Origin: JAXLYE01 sp046351595
Lineage (GTDB): Bacteria; Myxococcota_A; Polyangia; Palsa-1104; JAEUJZ01
Length of the DNA: 64,000 bases
Direction: 5' to 3'
Assembly: GCA_046351595.1 (NCBI GenBank)
Contig: JAXLYE010000010.1
Location: 62,001-126,000 of the forward strand
Under the pieces are notes generated by a model. That model did not search any database, was not told the origin of the DNA, and saw nothing but the letters and a program-made list of their open reading frames with translations. The translations under genes were made by a program, and so were the position numbers. Of the stretch, positions 52,800 to 60,615 are shown piece by piece. Each line of letters opens with the position of its first letter. Within the stretch, counting starts at the first letter, position 1.

Positions 52800-53528
52800 A
52801 TGCGGCTGCTCCTGGTTGAGGACGATCACCGCCTGCTGCGCACGCTGAACGCGGGCCTGTCTGAAGCGGGGCTCGTCGTCGATGCCGTCGAGGACGGGCC
52901 ACCGGCGCTGGCGGCGCTGCGCGCCCACCGCTACGACGCCTGCGTGCTGGATCTGGGCCTGCCGAGCGGTGACGGACTGGCCGTGCTGCAGGCGGCCCGC
53001 GCCGAGCAGATCGCCACGCCCATCCTCATCCTGACGGCGCGCGACGCGGTGACCGAGCGGGTGCGCGGCCTGGACCTGGGCGCCGACGACTACCTGCTCA
53101 AGCCGTTCGCCTTCGCCGAGCTGCTGGCGCGCCTGCGCGTGCTCATGCGGCGCGGCAGCCCGCCGCGCGCGAGCCTGCTCCGGCACGGCGCGCTGTCGCT
53201 GGATCTGGCCGCGCACATCGCGCGGGTCGCGGATCAGCCGGTCGAGCTGACGCAGAAGCAGCGGGCGCTGCTCGAGTACCTGATGGTGCACGCGGGCGAG
53301 GTCGTGACACGCGGCATGCTGCTCTCGGCGGTCTGGGGCTACTCGTTCGATCCGGGGACCAATGTCGTCGATGTCCACATCGCGCAGCTCCGCCGTCGCC
53401 TCGAGCAGGCCGGGTTCGGCGGCTCGATCGAGACGGTGCGCGGCGTCGGCTACCGGCTGCCGGCTGCCGACGCCGGGGGCTGCGGTCCCGATTCGCGCTC
53501 CGGAGGGTCGCATGGCCGCGCGGGCTGA
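52800..53528 (+). CDS. OmpR-family response regulator
   Basis: Encodes 242 residues, 14 bases after the outer-membrane gene. The receiver domain has the acidic pair (VEDD), phospho-acceptor Asp51 in CVLDLGLPSGDG, Thr (LTAR) and Lys (LLKPF). The C-terminal winged helix is of the OmpR/PhoB type (ELTQKQRALLEYLMVHAGEV, NVVDVHIAQLRRRLE, IETVRGVGYRL). It probably activates the upstream efflux genes in response to metal, as in CzcR/CusR. The last 17 bases overlap the kinase gene. Confidence 0.93.
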   Translation: MRLLLVEDDHRLLRTLNAGLSEAGLVVDAVEDGPPALAALRAHRYDACVLDLGLPSGDGLAVLQAARAEQIATPILILTARDAVTERVRGLDLGADDYLLKPFAFAELLARLRVLMRRGSPPRASLLRHGALSLDLAAHIARVADQPVELTQKQRALLEYLMVHAGEVVTRGMLLSAVWGYSFDPGTNVVDVHIAQLRRRLEQAGFGGSIETVRGVGYRLPAADAGGCGPDSRSGGSHGRAG

Positions 53529-54672
53529 TCTGCGGGCGCTGCGCGTCCGGCTCGTCCTGCTCTTTGCCGCGATCCTCGTCGGGGTCCTGCTGCTGTTCGG
53601 CGGCGCGGTCTACCTGTCCGCGGTCGCGGCCGAGGCGGCCGAGGACGAGCCCGCGGCGGAGAAGGAGCGAGAGCTGGCCGCGGTGCGCCGCCACCTCGCC
53701 GTCGCGCTGCTCGGCGCGCTCCCGCTCGGGCTCGGGGCCGCGGCCGGGGGCGGCTTCCTGCTCGGCCGGCGCGCGCTGCGGGTGCTCGGCGAGGTGGTGC
53801 GCACGGCGAACGCGCTCAGCCTGGAGCGGCTCGATCAGCGCATCCCCGTCGACACGGGCGCGGGCCTGGAGGTCGAGGAGCTGGTGCGCTCGCTCAACGC
53901 CATGCTCGATCGCATCGAGCGCGCCGCGCAGGGCCTGCGCCGCTTCACCGCCGACGCCGCGCACGAGCTTCGCACCCCGCTGGCCGCGCTGGCGAGCGAG
54001 ATCGAGATCTGCCTGCGCCGCCCGCGCGAGGCGCCGCAGCTCCGCGAGGTGCTCGGCTCGACTCTCGAGGGACTCGGTCGGCTGAGCCACCTGGTCGAGG
54101 CGCTGCTCACCCTGGCGCGCTCGGACGCCGGGGCGCTGCCCTGCTCGCCCGTGGCCTGCTGCCCGCACGCGCTGGTCGCGCAGCTCGCGGAGCCGTACAC
54201 CGCGGTCGCCGATGAGCGCGGCCTGCGGCTCGTGGTGGAGGACGTGGAGGCAGCAGACGGCGCCCGGCCCGACGAGGCAGCGGCGCCTTCGTTTCAGACC
54301 GATCCGCTCCTGCTCGGGCGCACGCTGGCCAACCTGCTAGACAACGCGTGCAAGTTCTGCGCGCCCGGAGGGAGCGTGCGGGTGCGCGTGGAGCGGCGGC
54401 GAGAGCCCGACACGCTCGTGATCACCCTGCATGACAGCGGCCCCGCTCCGAGCGCCGAGGAGCTGGCCCGCGCTGGCGAGCGCTTCTACCGCGGCGCCGC
54501 CCACCGCGGCAGCACCCCGGGCTTCGGGCTGGGCCTGTCGCTGTGCCGCGAGTTCATGGCCGCGCTGGGCGGCACCCTCCACCTGCGCCGCAGCGAGGAG
54601 GGAGGCACCGAGGCGCGGCTCACCCTGCCGTGGCGCGGACCGGCCGCTCGCTCCGCGCGCGATGCAGATTGA
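53512..54672 (+). CDS. Sensor histidine kinase of the efflux operon
   Basis: Encodes 386 residues from ATG 53512 (GGAGGG seven bases upstream), overlapping the regulator gene. Two membrane helices (LVLLFAAILVGVLLLFGGAVYLSAV, then ALLGALPLGLGAAAGGGFLLG) flank a very short periplasmic loop (~35 residues, Glu-rich). A HAMP-like segment leads to HisKA (FTADAAHELRTPLAAL, phospho-His in HELRTP) and HATPase (NLLDNACKFC, GFGLGLSLC). The short sensor loop is unusual for a metal sensor and may rely on the pump or the acidic residues for ligand sensing. Confidence 0.92.
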   Translation: MAARADLRALRVRLVLLFAAILVGVLLLFGGAVYLSAVAAEAAEDEPAAEKERELAAVRRHLAVALLGALPLGLGAAAGGGFLLGRRALRVLGEVVRTANALSLERLDQRIPVDTGAGLEVEELVRSLNAMLDRIERAAQGLRRFTADAAHELRTPLAALASEIEICLRRPREAPQLREVLGSTLEGLGRLSHLVEALLTLARSDAGALPCSPVACCPHALVAQLAEPYTAVADERGLRLVVEDVEAADGARPDEAAAPSFQTDPLLLGRTLANLLDNACKFCAPGGSVRVRVERRREPDTLVITLHDSGPAPSAEELARAGERFYRGAAHRGSTPGFGLGLSLCREFMAALGGTLHLRRSEEGGTEARLTLPWRGPAARSARDAD

Positions 54673-54775
54673 CGCCGCCTGCGCGCCAGCCGCTGCCGTG
54701 TCGTCCGGCCCGGACGCGACCTCATGGCGCGCCAATGTCTCCTTCTTCAGCCCCGATAAAGTCCGCGCCAGAGGG

Positions 54776-54865
54776 TAGGCGTCCGCGCGACCTGCCCCGA
54801 CCTCGTTCCTCCGTAGTCCGCTGTCGGGATTTGGAGGAGCGGCGTAATTGGCCGAGGCGTCCGCG
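54776..54865 (-). other. Scar of a recombinase element next to a third FG-GAP gene
   Basis: The interval contains the same element end as the two recombinase loci: CCTCCGTAG (54808-54816) and GGAGG (54833-54837) arms, then the core GTAATTGGCCGAGGCGTC (54844-54861) joined to FG-GAP coding sequence. The recombinase gene itself is absent. A direct repeat AGGCGTCCGCG (54777-54787 and 54855-54865) flanks the scar, as expected if an element excised or collapsed by deletion. Confidence 0.5.
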
Positions 54866-55587
54866 GACACGAGCTTGAGCAGGCCGGCGCCGAGGACCAC
54901 GTCGGTGCCCGCCGAGAACCGGCCGTGCCCGTCGCCCAGGCGGATGCAGAGCGCGCTCTGCGCGGCGCACACCACCGCGAGGTCGGGCACCGTGTCGCCG
55001 TTCAGGTCCGCGCTCACCAGCGACTGCGGATCGGGCGCCGCCACCGCTGGCATCGGGCTGAAACCGCCGCGGCCGTCACCGACGAGGATGGCCACCTCAT
55101 CGCGGCTCGTCACGCTCACCGCCAGATCGGCTGCGCCGTCCCGCGTCAGATCCGCGCTGACCAGCGCCCCCGCCGCGCCGGTCAGGGGCAGGACGGCGGG
55201 GCTGGCCAGAGCGACCTCGCGGGCCGAGTACGCGAACAGGTCCGCGCGCGCGACCTCCTTCCCGTCCGCGGCCGTGACCCGCACCTCGACCGGCCCGAGG
55301 CGGCCCCTGGACGCAGGCAGCGACGCGGTCAGGCGCGAGCCGGACCTCACCTCGACGGCGTCCGCGGGCTGTCCGTCGATGTGCACCTGCACGCCGGCGG
55401 CAAAGCCCTGGCCGCCGAGCTCGATCGGTACGCCGCCCAGAGACGTCCACACCGACGGAGTCACGGCGTACAGCGCCAGCGGCTCCGGACCGCCCCGCAG
55501 CGGCTCGTCGCCCTGCGGACCGGGCGTGCACGCCCAGAGCCCGATCCAAAGCGCCACAAGCGCCGCCTGTCTCAGCCGCCTGTCCAT
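54862..55587 (-). pseudogene. FG-GAP lipoprotein gene truncated at the attachment core
   Basis: From ATG 55587 (GGAG upstream) the gene encodes a lipoprotein signal (ALVALWIGLWACTPG), an IPT/TIG domain (LYAVTPSVWTSLGGVPIEL, LTASLPASRGRLGPVEVRV) and three FG-GAP repeats (SADLTRDGAADLAVSV, SADLNGDTVPDLAVVC). It then ends at GLLKLVSAD, where homologues would continue with LNxDG. Beyond that the frame runs on without a stop through the element scar and antisense to the histidine kinase gene (to 54337), so the product, if any, has a nonsense tail. Confidence 0.8.
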
Positions 55588-55663
55588 CACTCGCTCCCCG
55601 AGAGTCCGATTCAGTTTCATCTGACGCACCCGCGCCGCTGCGTGGCGCCGCGCGCGACGGCCG

Positions 55664-56668
55664 TCAATGCCGCAGGCCGAAGGACAGCACCTGCAGCGGC
55701 GTGTCCGTCATCGGGTAGCTGGGTCGGGCGCTGACCGCGAGGCCGGCGCTGCCAGCGACGACGACGGCGGCCGCGGCCCCGAGCACGCCCCAGAACCAGG
55801 CCCGCCGGTGCAGCGGCGGCCGGAACGCCACCGCGCGCAGCTCCTCGGCGTAGCCCTGCGCCTCCTTGCGCAGCGGCGTCTGCGGCTCCTCGGCGAGGAA
55901 GCGCGCGTACAGCGTATACGCGTCCTCGACGCGCCCGGCGCGGCGCAGCGCCTGCGCGGCGTTGAACAACAGGCGCGGCAGCGGCTTCATGAGGTACGCC
56001 AGCGCGTACTCCTCGAGCGAAGCCGCGAACTGTCCGGCGAGGAAGTGCTGGCGCCCGCGCTCCAGGTGGGCGCGCAGCGCGCGCGGCAGGATGACGTCGG
56101 CGTCCTCGGTCTTGCTGCGCAGCACGCTCAGCGCCTCGGCGACCTCCGACGGGCTCTCGGAGCCCTCGCGCTCCATGCGCAGGTACACGGCCATGGCCTC
56201 GAGATCCAGATCTGCGCGGCGCAGCGCCAGCCCGCATGCAGGAAGCCGCTGCGGCCGCGGATCCAGCGCGTGGCTGACCGCCAGGAGGCGCGCGGCGCGC
56301 TCGTGCTGGCCCTGCGCCATCAGCCGCTGCGCCTGCTCCGTCAGCCGCTGCGCCTCGCCGAGGCGGCGCTCCTCGACCTTCTTCGCCAGCAGCACATCCG
56401 GGACGGCGGCCGGCGGGCTCACGGGCGCAGGCGGCGGCAGCGGGGAACCGCTCGGCGGCGGCAGGCCCGGCGGCAGGTGGCGCCCGCGCACCGACGGTGA
56501 CAGCGGCTCCCCGTCGGACGCAAAGCCCGCCGGGGGCGGCTCCGGGGCCGCGGTCGCGACCGAGCGCTCGGGCACGGGCGGCAGCGTCTGCGCCGCGGTC
56601 GTGCCGAAGGTCGCGAGCCCCCACACGAGCACGCCGATCCAGCTAGCGAGCGACGTCCACGTCTTCAT
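55664..56668 (-). CDS. Periplasmic TPR-repeat protein with C-terminal anchor
   Basis: Encodes 334 residues from ATG 56668, overlapping the end of the caspase-like gene by 26 bases. It has a signal peptide (LASWIGVLVWGLATFGTTAAQ), a Pro-rich linker (~30-85), tetratricopeptide-like helical repeats (AARLLAVSHALDPRPQRL, RGRQHFLAGQFAASLEEYALA, LLFNAAQALRRAGRVEDAY) and a C-terminal membrane helix (WFWGVLGAAAAVVVAGSAGLAV). Likely a scaffold for its operon partners in the periplasm. Confidence 0.85.
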   Translation of the reverse strand: MKTWTSLASWIGVLVWGLATFGTTAAQTLPPVPERSVATAAPEPPPAGFASDGEPLSPSVRGRHLPPGLPPPSGSPLPPPAPVSPPAAVPDVLLAKKVEERRLGEAQRLTEQAQRLMAQGQHERAARLLAVSHALDPRPQRLPACGLALRRADLDLEAMAVYLRMEREGSESPSEVAEALSVLRSKTEDADVILPRALRAHLERGRQHFLAGQFAASLEEYALAYLMKPLPRLLFNAAQALRRAGRVEDAYTLYARFLAEEPQTPLRKEAQGYAEELRAVAFRPPLHRRAWFWGVLGAAAAVVVAGSAGLAVSARPSYPMTDTPLQVLSFGLRH

Positions 56669-57899
56669 TGCTGACCTCACGCAGCACGGCGATGGGAAAG
56701 TCCGGGATGGTGGCCGGCTTGGCGACGACCGGCGTCTGCCGGCCGCGCGTCAGCTCCTTCACGCGCTCGCTCACGTACAGCTCGAGCATGTTGAGCGTGA
56801 TCCGCCCGGTCTTCAGTCGGTCGGCGCGCCCGCTCAGCGCCTCCAGCAGGGCCTTGGTGAAGACCCCGTTGCTCCCCTCGTTCGCCTCCTGCGTCGGCTG
56901 CTGCCGGGCGGCGGAGGCGATCACCACGATGCCGTTGTCGGCGCGCGCCAGCTCCCCGGCGAAGGCACGGACATCGTCGAGGCTGCGCCGCTGCGTGCCG
57001 AACAGGCTGGCGGCATCGCACGAGTCCAAGAGCAGGATGGCCTTGCCCGGCAGGTGGCTCAGCGTATTGCGGATCTCCGACTCAGGCAGCATGGTCCGCT
57101 TCACCGCGTCGGGATCCGCGTCGTGCGGCAGGAAGTAGTAGCTGGCGGTGCTGGGATCGAGGGTGCCGTGCCCGGCCAGGAACAGGATCGCGACATCGCG
57201 CGCCGTGGTCTGCCGCTGCAGCCACTCCAGCCCGTCGAGGATGTTGTCGCGGCTGGCCTGCCGGTCGGTCAAGACGCGCGCCGCGACGGAGCGGTACAGG
57301 AGCCGCTGCTGACCCGCGAAGGCCGCGGCGAGATCACGCGCGTCCTTGGCCGGGAACAAGAGCTGCAGCTCCGGTCGCCGGTACTCGCTGACGCCGATGG
57401 CCAGCAGGTACAGGCGCGGCTGCAGCGCCGCCTGCTCCTCGGCGCTGGCGGACGGACTGGCCCAGCGCAGGCGCACCGGCTCTGCGGCGTGGCTCTGCGG
57501 CGCGGCCGTGCGGTCCGACTGCGCAAGGTACTCGGCCTGCAGCGATAGCACGCAGTCGCGCGGCGGCAGCGGCACGCTGAGGAGGTGCACACCCGGGCCC
57601 GCACCGGCCGCGGGCGCGGGGGTCAGCCGGATGCCGCGCAGCTGCGCGACGGTGCGACCGTCGATCTGCGCCAGGAGCCGCAGCAGGCGGGCGCCGCGCG
57701 GCAGCCGCACCGTGGCCTGCACCACGAGCTCGGATCCGGAAACCTGCGCGCCGTCGCTCGGCGACAGGATGCGGACCTCGGCCTGCTCCCCGGGCGCGGC
57801 CGGCGTGTGCGGCGCGGCGCTGCCCGGGATCACGGGCACCAGGCTGACCAGCGTCAGCGCGAGCGCTACGAGCACGGCGCGCGATCTGCGGCTCTGCAT
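56643..57899 (-). CDS. Secreted caspase-fold (C14) protease, second copy
   Basis: Encodes 418 residues with a signal peptide (AVLVALALTLVSLVPVIPG). It has an Ig-like domain (VRILSPSDGAQVSGSELVVQATV), then a peptidase C14 domain. RLYLLAIGVSEYRR begins the fold, ILFLAGHG carries the catalytic His, and ILLLDSCDAAS the catalytic Cys. The usual CHSG sequence after Cys is changed to CDAA, which may affect specificity. A conserved C-terminal block (MLELYVSERVKEL, ATIPDFPIAV) is shared with the neighbouring protease at 58455. Expected in the periplasm or outside. Confidence 0.9.
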   Translation of the reverse strand: MQSRRSRAVLVALALTLVSLVPVIPGSAAPHTPAAPGEQAEVRILSPSDGAQVSGSELVVQATVRLPRGARLLRLLAQIDGRTVAQLRGIRLTPAPAAGAGPGVHLLSVPLPPRDCVLSLQAEYLAQSDRTAAPQSHAAEPVRLRWASPSASAEEQAALQPRLYLLAIGVSEYRRPELQLLFPAKDARDLAAAFAGQQRLLYRSVAARVLTDRQASRDNILDGLEWLQRQTTARDVAILFLAGHGTLDPSTASYYFLPHDADPDAVKRTMLPESEIRNTLSHLPGKAILLLDSCDAASLFGTQRRSLDDVRAFAGELARADNGIVVIASAARQQPTQEANEGSNGVFTKALLEALSGRADRLKTGRITLNMLELYVSERVKELTRGRQTPVVAKPATIPDFPIAVLREVSNEDVDVAR

Positions 57900-57918
57900 C
57901 TCGACGGTCCGAAGCCGC

Positions 57919-57990
57919 TCAGCGGGCCGCCGGCGGGCTGGCGCTCACCACGCTGGCGACAAGGGCGAAGTAGGTTGCGGACCGGATCAT
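57919..57990 (-). CDS. Possible 23-residue leader peptide
   Basis: ATG 57990 is preceded by GGGGGGAG six bases upstream and opens a 23-codon frame (MIRSATYFALVASVVSASPP and three more residues) ending 19 bases before the caspase gene start. Its hydrophobic centre resembles a truncated signal peptide. It might be a leader controlling the downstream gene or the end of a decayed gene. The rest of the 555-base spacer (57900-58454) shows no supported gene. Confidence 0.3.
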   Translation of the reverse strand: MIRSATYFALVASVVSASPPAAR

Positions 57991-58454
57991 GTGGCTCCCC
58001 CCTTCAGCACCGGCGCGCTCGCGAGCGGATCTGCGCAGACCGTATCGCAAGCCGTGTACCGACAGCGGTCGTCCGGCCAGCATCTCGAAGAGCTTCGCGC
58101 CCCGCGAGGACAAGCCGGGATCCTGGGCGCGCAGGGGCGCCAGCTCCTTGACCACGGCGTATCTGCCGATGCGCAGGGGGACGGAATCGTAGGCGCGGCC
58201 CAGGCCGCCCTTCGGCGTCCGCGGGGCCTGCGACCGCTCGCGCCGGCGACTCGGCGGGTGCGCGCGCGGCCTCGCCTGAGCCGCCGGAAGTTGCGTCGGA
58301 CCTGGCCATGGTGCAGCTGTGCCGTCAGGATACCGCGGTTGTCCGCGCGCGAGCAGCTGTGGACGGATCCGTCCACCCGTCGCGGACGATCGGCCCGATC
58401 CGTCCACGCTCGGGCCACGATCGACCATGAGCTGGCACGGTCCGGGCGCCGCGC

Positions 58455-59831
58455 TCAGCGCAGCACGTCGACGTCGTCGTTGCCGATGTCCTGGATGACC
58501 GCGATCGGGAAGTCCGAGATGGTCGCCGGCTTGGCCGTCGTCGGCGTCTGCCGCCCCGAAGTCAGCTCCTTCACCCGCTCGCTGATGTACAGGTCCAGCA
58601 TGTTGAGCGTGATGCGGCCGGTGTGGTGGATGTCCGCGCGACCGCGCAGGCCCTCGACGACGGCGCGGGTGAAGGCGCCGTTGCTCCACTCCGCCGCCTC
58701 CTGCGAGGACTGCCGCCCCGTCGAGGCGGCGAAGACCACGACGCCGTTCTCGGCGCTCGACAGCTCCGAGATGAACGGCGCGAGATCGCCGAGTCCGCGC
58801 GTCTGCCCCGCACCAAAGACCTTGCCGGAGTGACACGTGTCCAGGAAGAGCAGCACCTTGCCCGGGATGCTGGCCAGCGCCGTGCGCACGTCGGTCTCGG
58901 GCAGCATGGTGCGCATCATCGCCACCGGATCCGCGTCCTGCGGCAGGAAGTAATACAGCCCGGTCGCCGGGTCGGTGATGCCGTGACCGGCCAGGAACAG
59001 CACCGCCAGGTCGCGCGCCGTGGTCTGCTCGCGCAGCCACTGCAGCCCGTCGAGGATCTTGCCCTTGGTGGCGTCGGCATCGACCAGCACCCGGGTCTCG
59101 ACGGCGCGGTACAGCGTCTTCTGCTGCGCGCGGAAGACCGCGGCCAGATCCTGCGCGTCCTTGGCCGCGAAGCGCAGCCGCAGATCCGCGCGCTGGTAGG
59201 TGCTGACGCCGACGGCCAGAAGGTACAGCTTGGGCTGCGTCGCCGGCGTGCCCGCGGACTCGGGGCGGGGGCCGGTCCAGCGCAGCCGCAGCTGCACCGG
59301 CGCGCTGTTGCCCTGCGCCCCCTCGGCGATGAGGGTCAGCGTCACGTCCTGCGGCGGCACCGGCACCGCCAGCAGCAGCTCCTGCTCGGCGCCGTCGGCG
59401 GCCGGCTCCAGCGGCACGATCCGTCCGCCCCGCGACTGCGCGGCGAGCCGCCCGTCGATCAGCGCCCGCAGCCCGCGCAGCGGCTCGCCCGCGGGCCGGC
59501 GGACCACGGCGCGCACCAGGATCTCGGGAGTGCTCACCGCGGCCCCATCGCGCGGCGTGTCGACCCGCAGCTCGAGGCCGCGCGACGGCGGGACGGCCTG
59601 TGCGGGGATCGTTCCGGCGGGGGAGGGCGGCGGCGAGCTCGGGGCCGGCGCCGCCGCAGGGGAGGGGACGGCTCGCGGTGCTCCGACGTCCGCTCGCGCG
59701 GGCCGGCGCGGCCGCGCCTCGACCGCGCCTGCAGCCGCGAGCAGGACGAGCAGCCAGTGCCAGGTCCGGAGCGCCGCCGCGATACGGAAGACGGCGCGGC
59801 CCGGTGCGCCCCTGTCCCTCGGCTTCGACAT
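58455..59831 (-). CDS. Secreted caspase-fold (C14) protease, first copy
   Basis: Encodes 458 residues. An N-terminal hydrophobic signal (ALRTWHWLLVLLAAAGAVEA) is followed by a Pro/Ala-rich linker and an Ig-like domain (LELRVDTPRDGAAVSTPEIL), then a C14 domain with LYLLAVGVSTYQRADL, VLFLAGHG (His) and LLFLDTCHSGK (Cys in the canonical DTCHSG). The C-terminal block MLDLYISERVKEL and ATISDFPIAV matches the second copy; overall identity is about 50% in the protease domain. Encoded 40 bases downstream of the DUF4384 gene, likely in one operon with it and the kinase. Confidence 0.92.
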   Translation of the reverse strand: MSKPRDRGAPGRAVFRIAAALRTWHWLLVLLAAAGAVEARPRRPARADVGAPRAVPSPAAAPAPSSPPPSPAGTIPAQAVPPSRGLELRVDTPRDGAAVSTPEILVRAVVRRPAGEPLRGLRALIDGRLAAQSRGGRIVPLEPAADGAEQELLLAVPVPPQDVTLTLIAEGAQGNSAPVQLRLRWTGPRPESAGTPATQPKLYLLAVGVSTYQRADLRLRFAAKDAQDLAAVFRAQQKTLYRAVETRVLVDADATKGKILDGLQWLREQTTARDLAVLFLAGHGITDPATGLYYFLPQDADPVAMMRTMLPETDVRTALASIPGKVLLFLDTCHSGKVFGAGQTRGLGDLAPFISELSSAENGVVVFAASTGRQSSQEAAEWSNGAFTRAVVEGLRGRADIHHTGRITLNMLDLYISERVKELTSGRQTPTTAKPATISDFPIAVIQDIGNDDVDVLR

Positions 59832-59871
59832 GTCTTGCGGATCCCTCCTGTGACCGCTCGCGCGGCCGTGT

Positions 59872-60606
59872 CTACCGGACCTTTTCGGGCAGCGCGCGGC
59901 CCGCGGCGGCCGGCGCGTGCCAGAACGGGAACCGCGCCGCCACGATGCCGCTGCGCCCGGCGCGCGCGGTCCGCACCGCCGGCGAGGTCGCGCGCACCAG
60001 GTGCGGGTCGCGCTCGTCCGGGCGCAGCGGCGGCGGCGGCGGCCGCGGGGCCTCCGGCGGCGGCCGCGGGACCTCCGGCGGCGTCTCTCCGTCGCTGGCG
60101 AGCGGGGTGAGGCCGGCCAGCCGCTGCTCCGGTCGCAGCTGCGCGGCCTGCAGCCGGCGGCTCAGCTCGGGGTCGGCCTGCGGCAGCGGCACCGGCGCCG
60201 CGATCACCACGATGTTCTCTTCGCCGACCTCTTCGTCCAGCGCGACGCCGCCCTGGGCGGGCAGCGAGGTTTCGACGTTCGCCTTGAGCAGCCGGTCCGG
60301 CAGCGTATCGCCGGCCGCCGGAAACAGCTGCAGCCGGCCGCCGCCCGGCGAGGCCTGGAGCACGTAGACATAGGCGTCCTGCGATACCGTCACCCGCAGC
60401 GCGAACAGCTCGCCCGAGCGCAGCGTCTCGCCGGGGAGGACCGGACGGCGCTGCCCGCCGCCCGCGCTCAGGCGATCGAGCTGCACCCGCACGTGCAGCG
60501 GCGCCGCCTCGGCCGCAGCCGTCGGCAGCGGCCAGAGGAGCGACAGGGGCAGGGGCGCGCTCACGAGCGCCAGGCTCAGGCAGATGCAGGCTCGGAGGGA
60601 CCGCAC
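59872..60606 (-). CDS. DUF4384-domain exported protein
   Basis: Encodes 244 residues with a signal peptide (ICLSLALVSAPLPLSLLWPL). The central region VLPGETLRSGELFALRVTVS, QDAYVYVLQASPGGGRLQLFPA is the DUF4384 pattern, a beta-sandwich often fused to or encoded beside bacterial caspases and Ser/Thr kinases. It is followed by a long Pro/Arg-rich tail (residues ~165-244). The gene starts nine bases after the kinase stop, so the two are cotranscribed. Confidence 0.82.
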   Translation of the reverse strand: MRSLRACICLSLALVSAPLPLSLLWPLPTAAAEAAPLHVRVQLDRLSAGGGQRRPVLPGETLRSGELFALRVTVSQDAYVYVLQASPGGGRLQLFPAAGDTLPDRLLKANVETSLPAQGGVALDEEVGEENIVVIAAPVPLPQADPELSRRLQAAQLRPEQRLAGLTPLASDGETPPEVPRPPPEAPRPPPPPLRPDERDPHLVRATSPAVRTARAGRSGIVAARFPFWHAPAAAGRALPEKVR

Positions 60607-60615
60607 ATCCTTCTC

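Noticed and set aside
57919..59040. A 373-codon minus-strand frame overlapping the first caspase gene
   Set aside because: Most of it is a shadow of the caspase frame. Only its last 23 codons, with their own ATG and ribosome site, were kept as a possible leader peptide.
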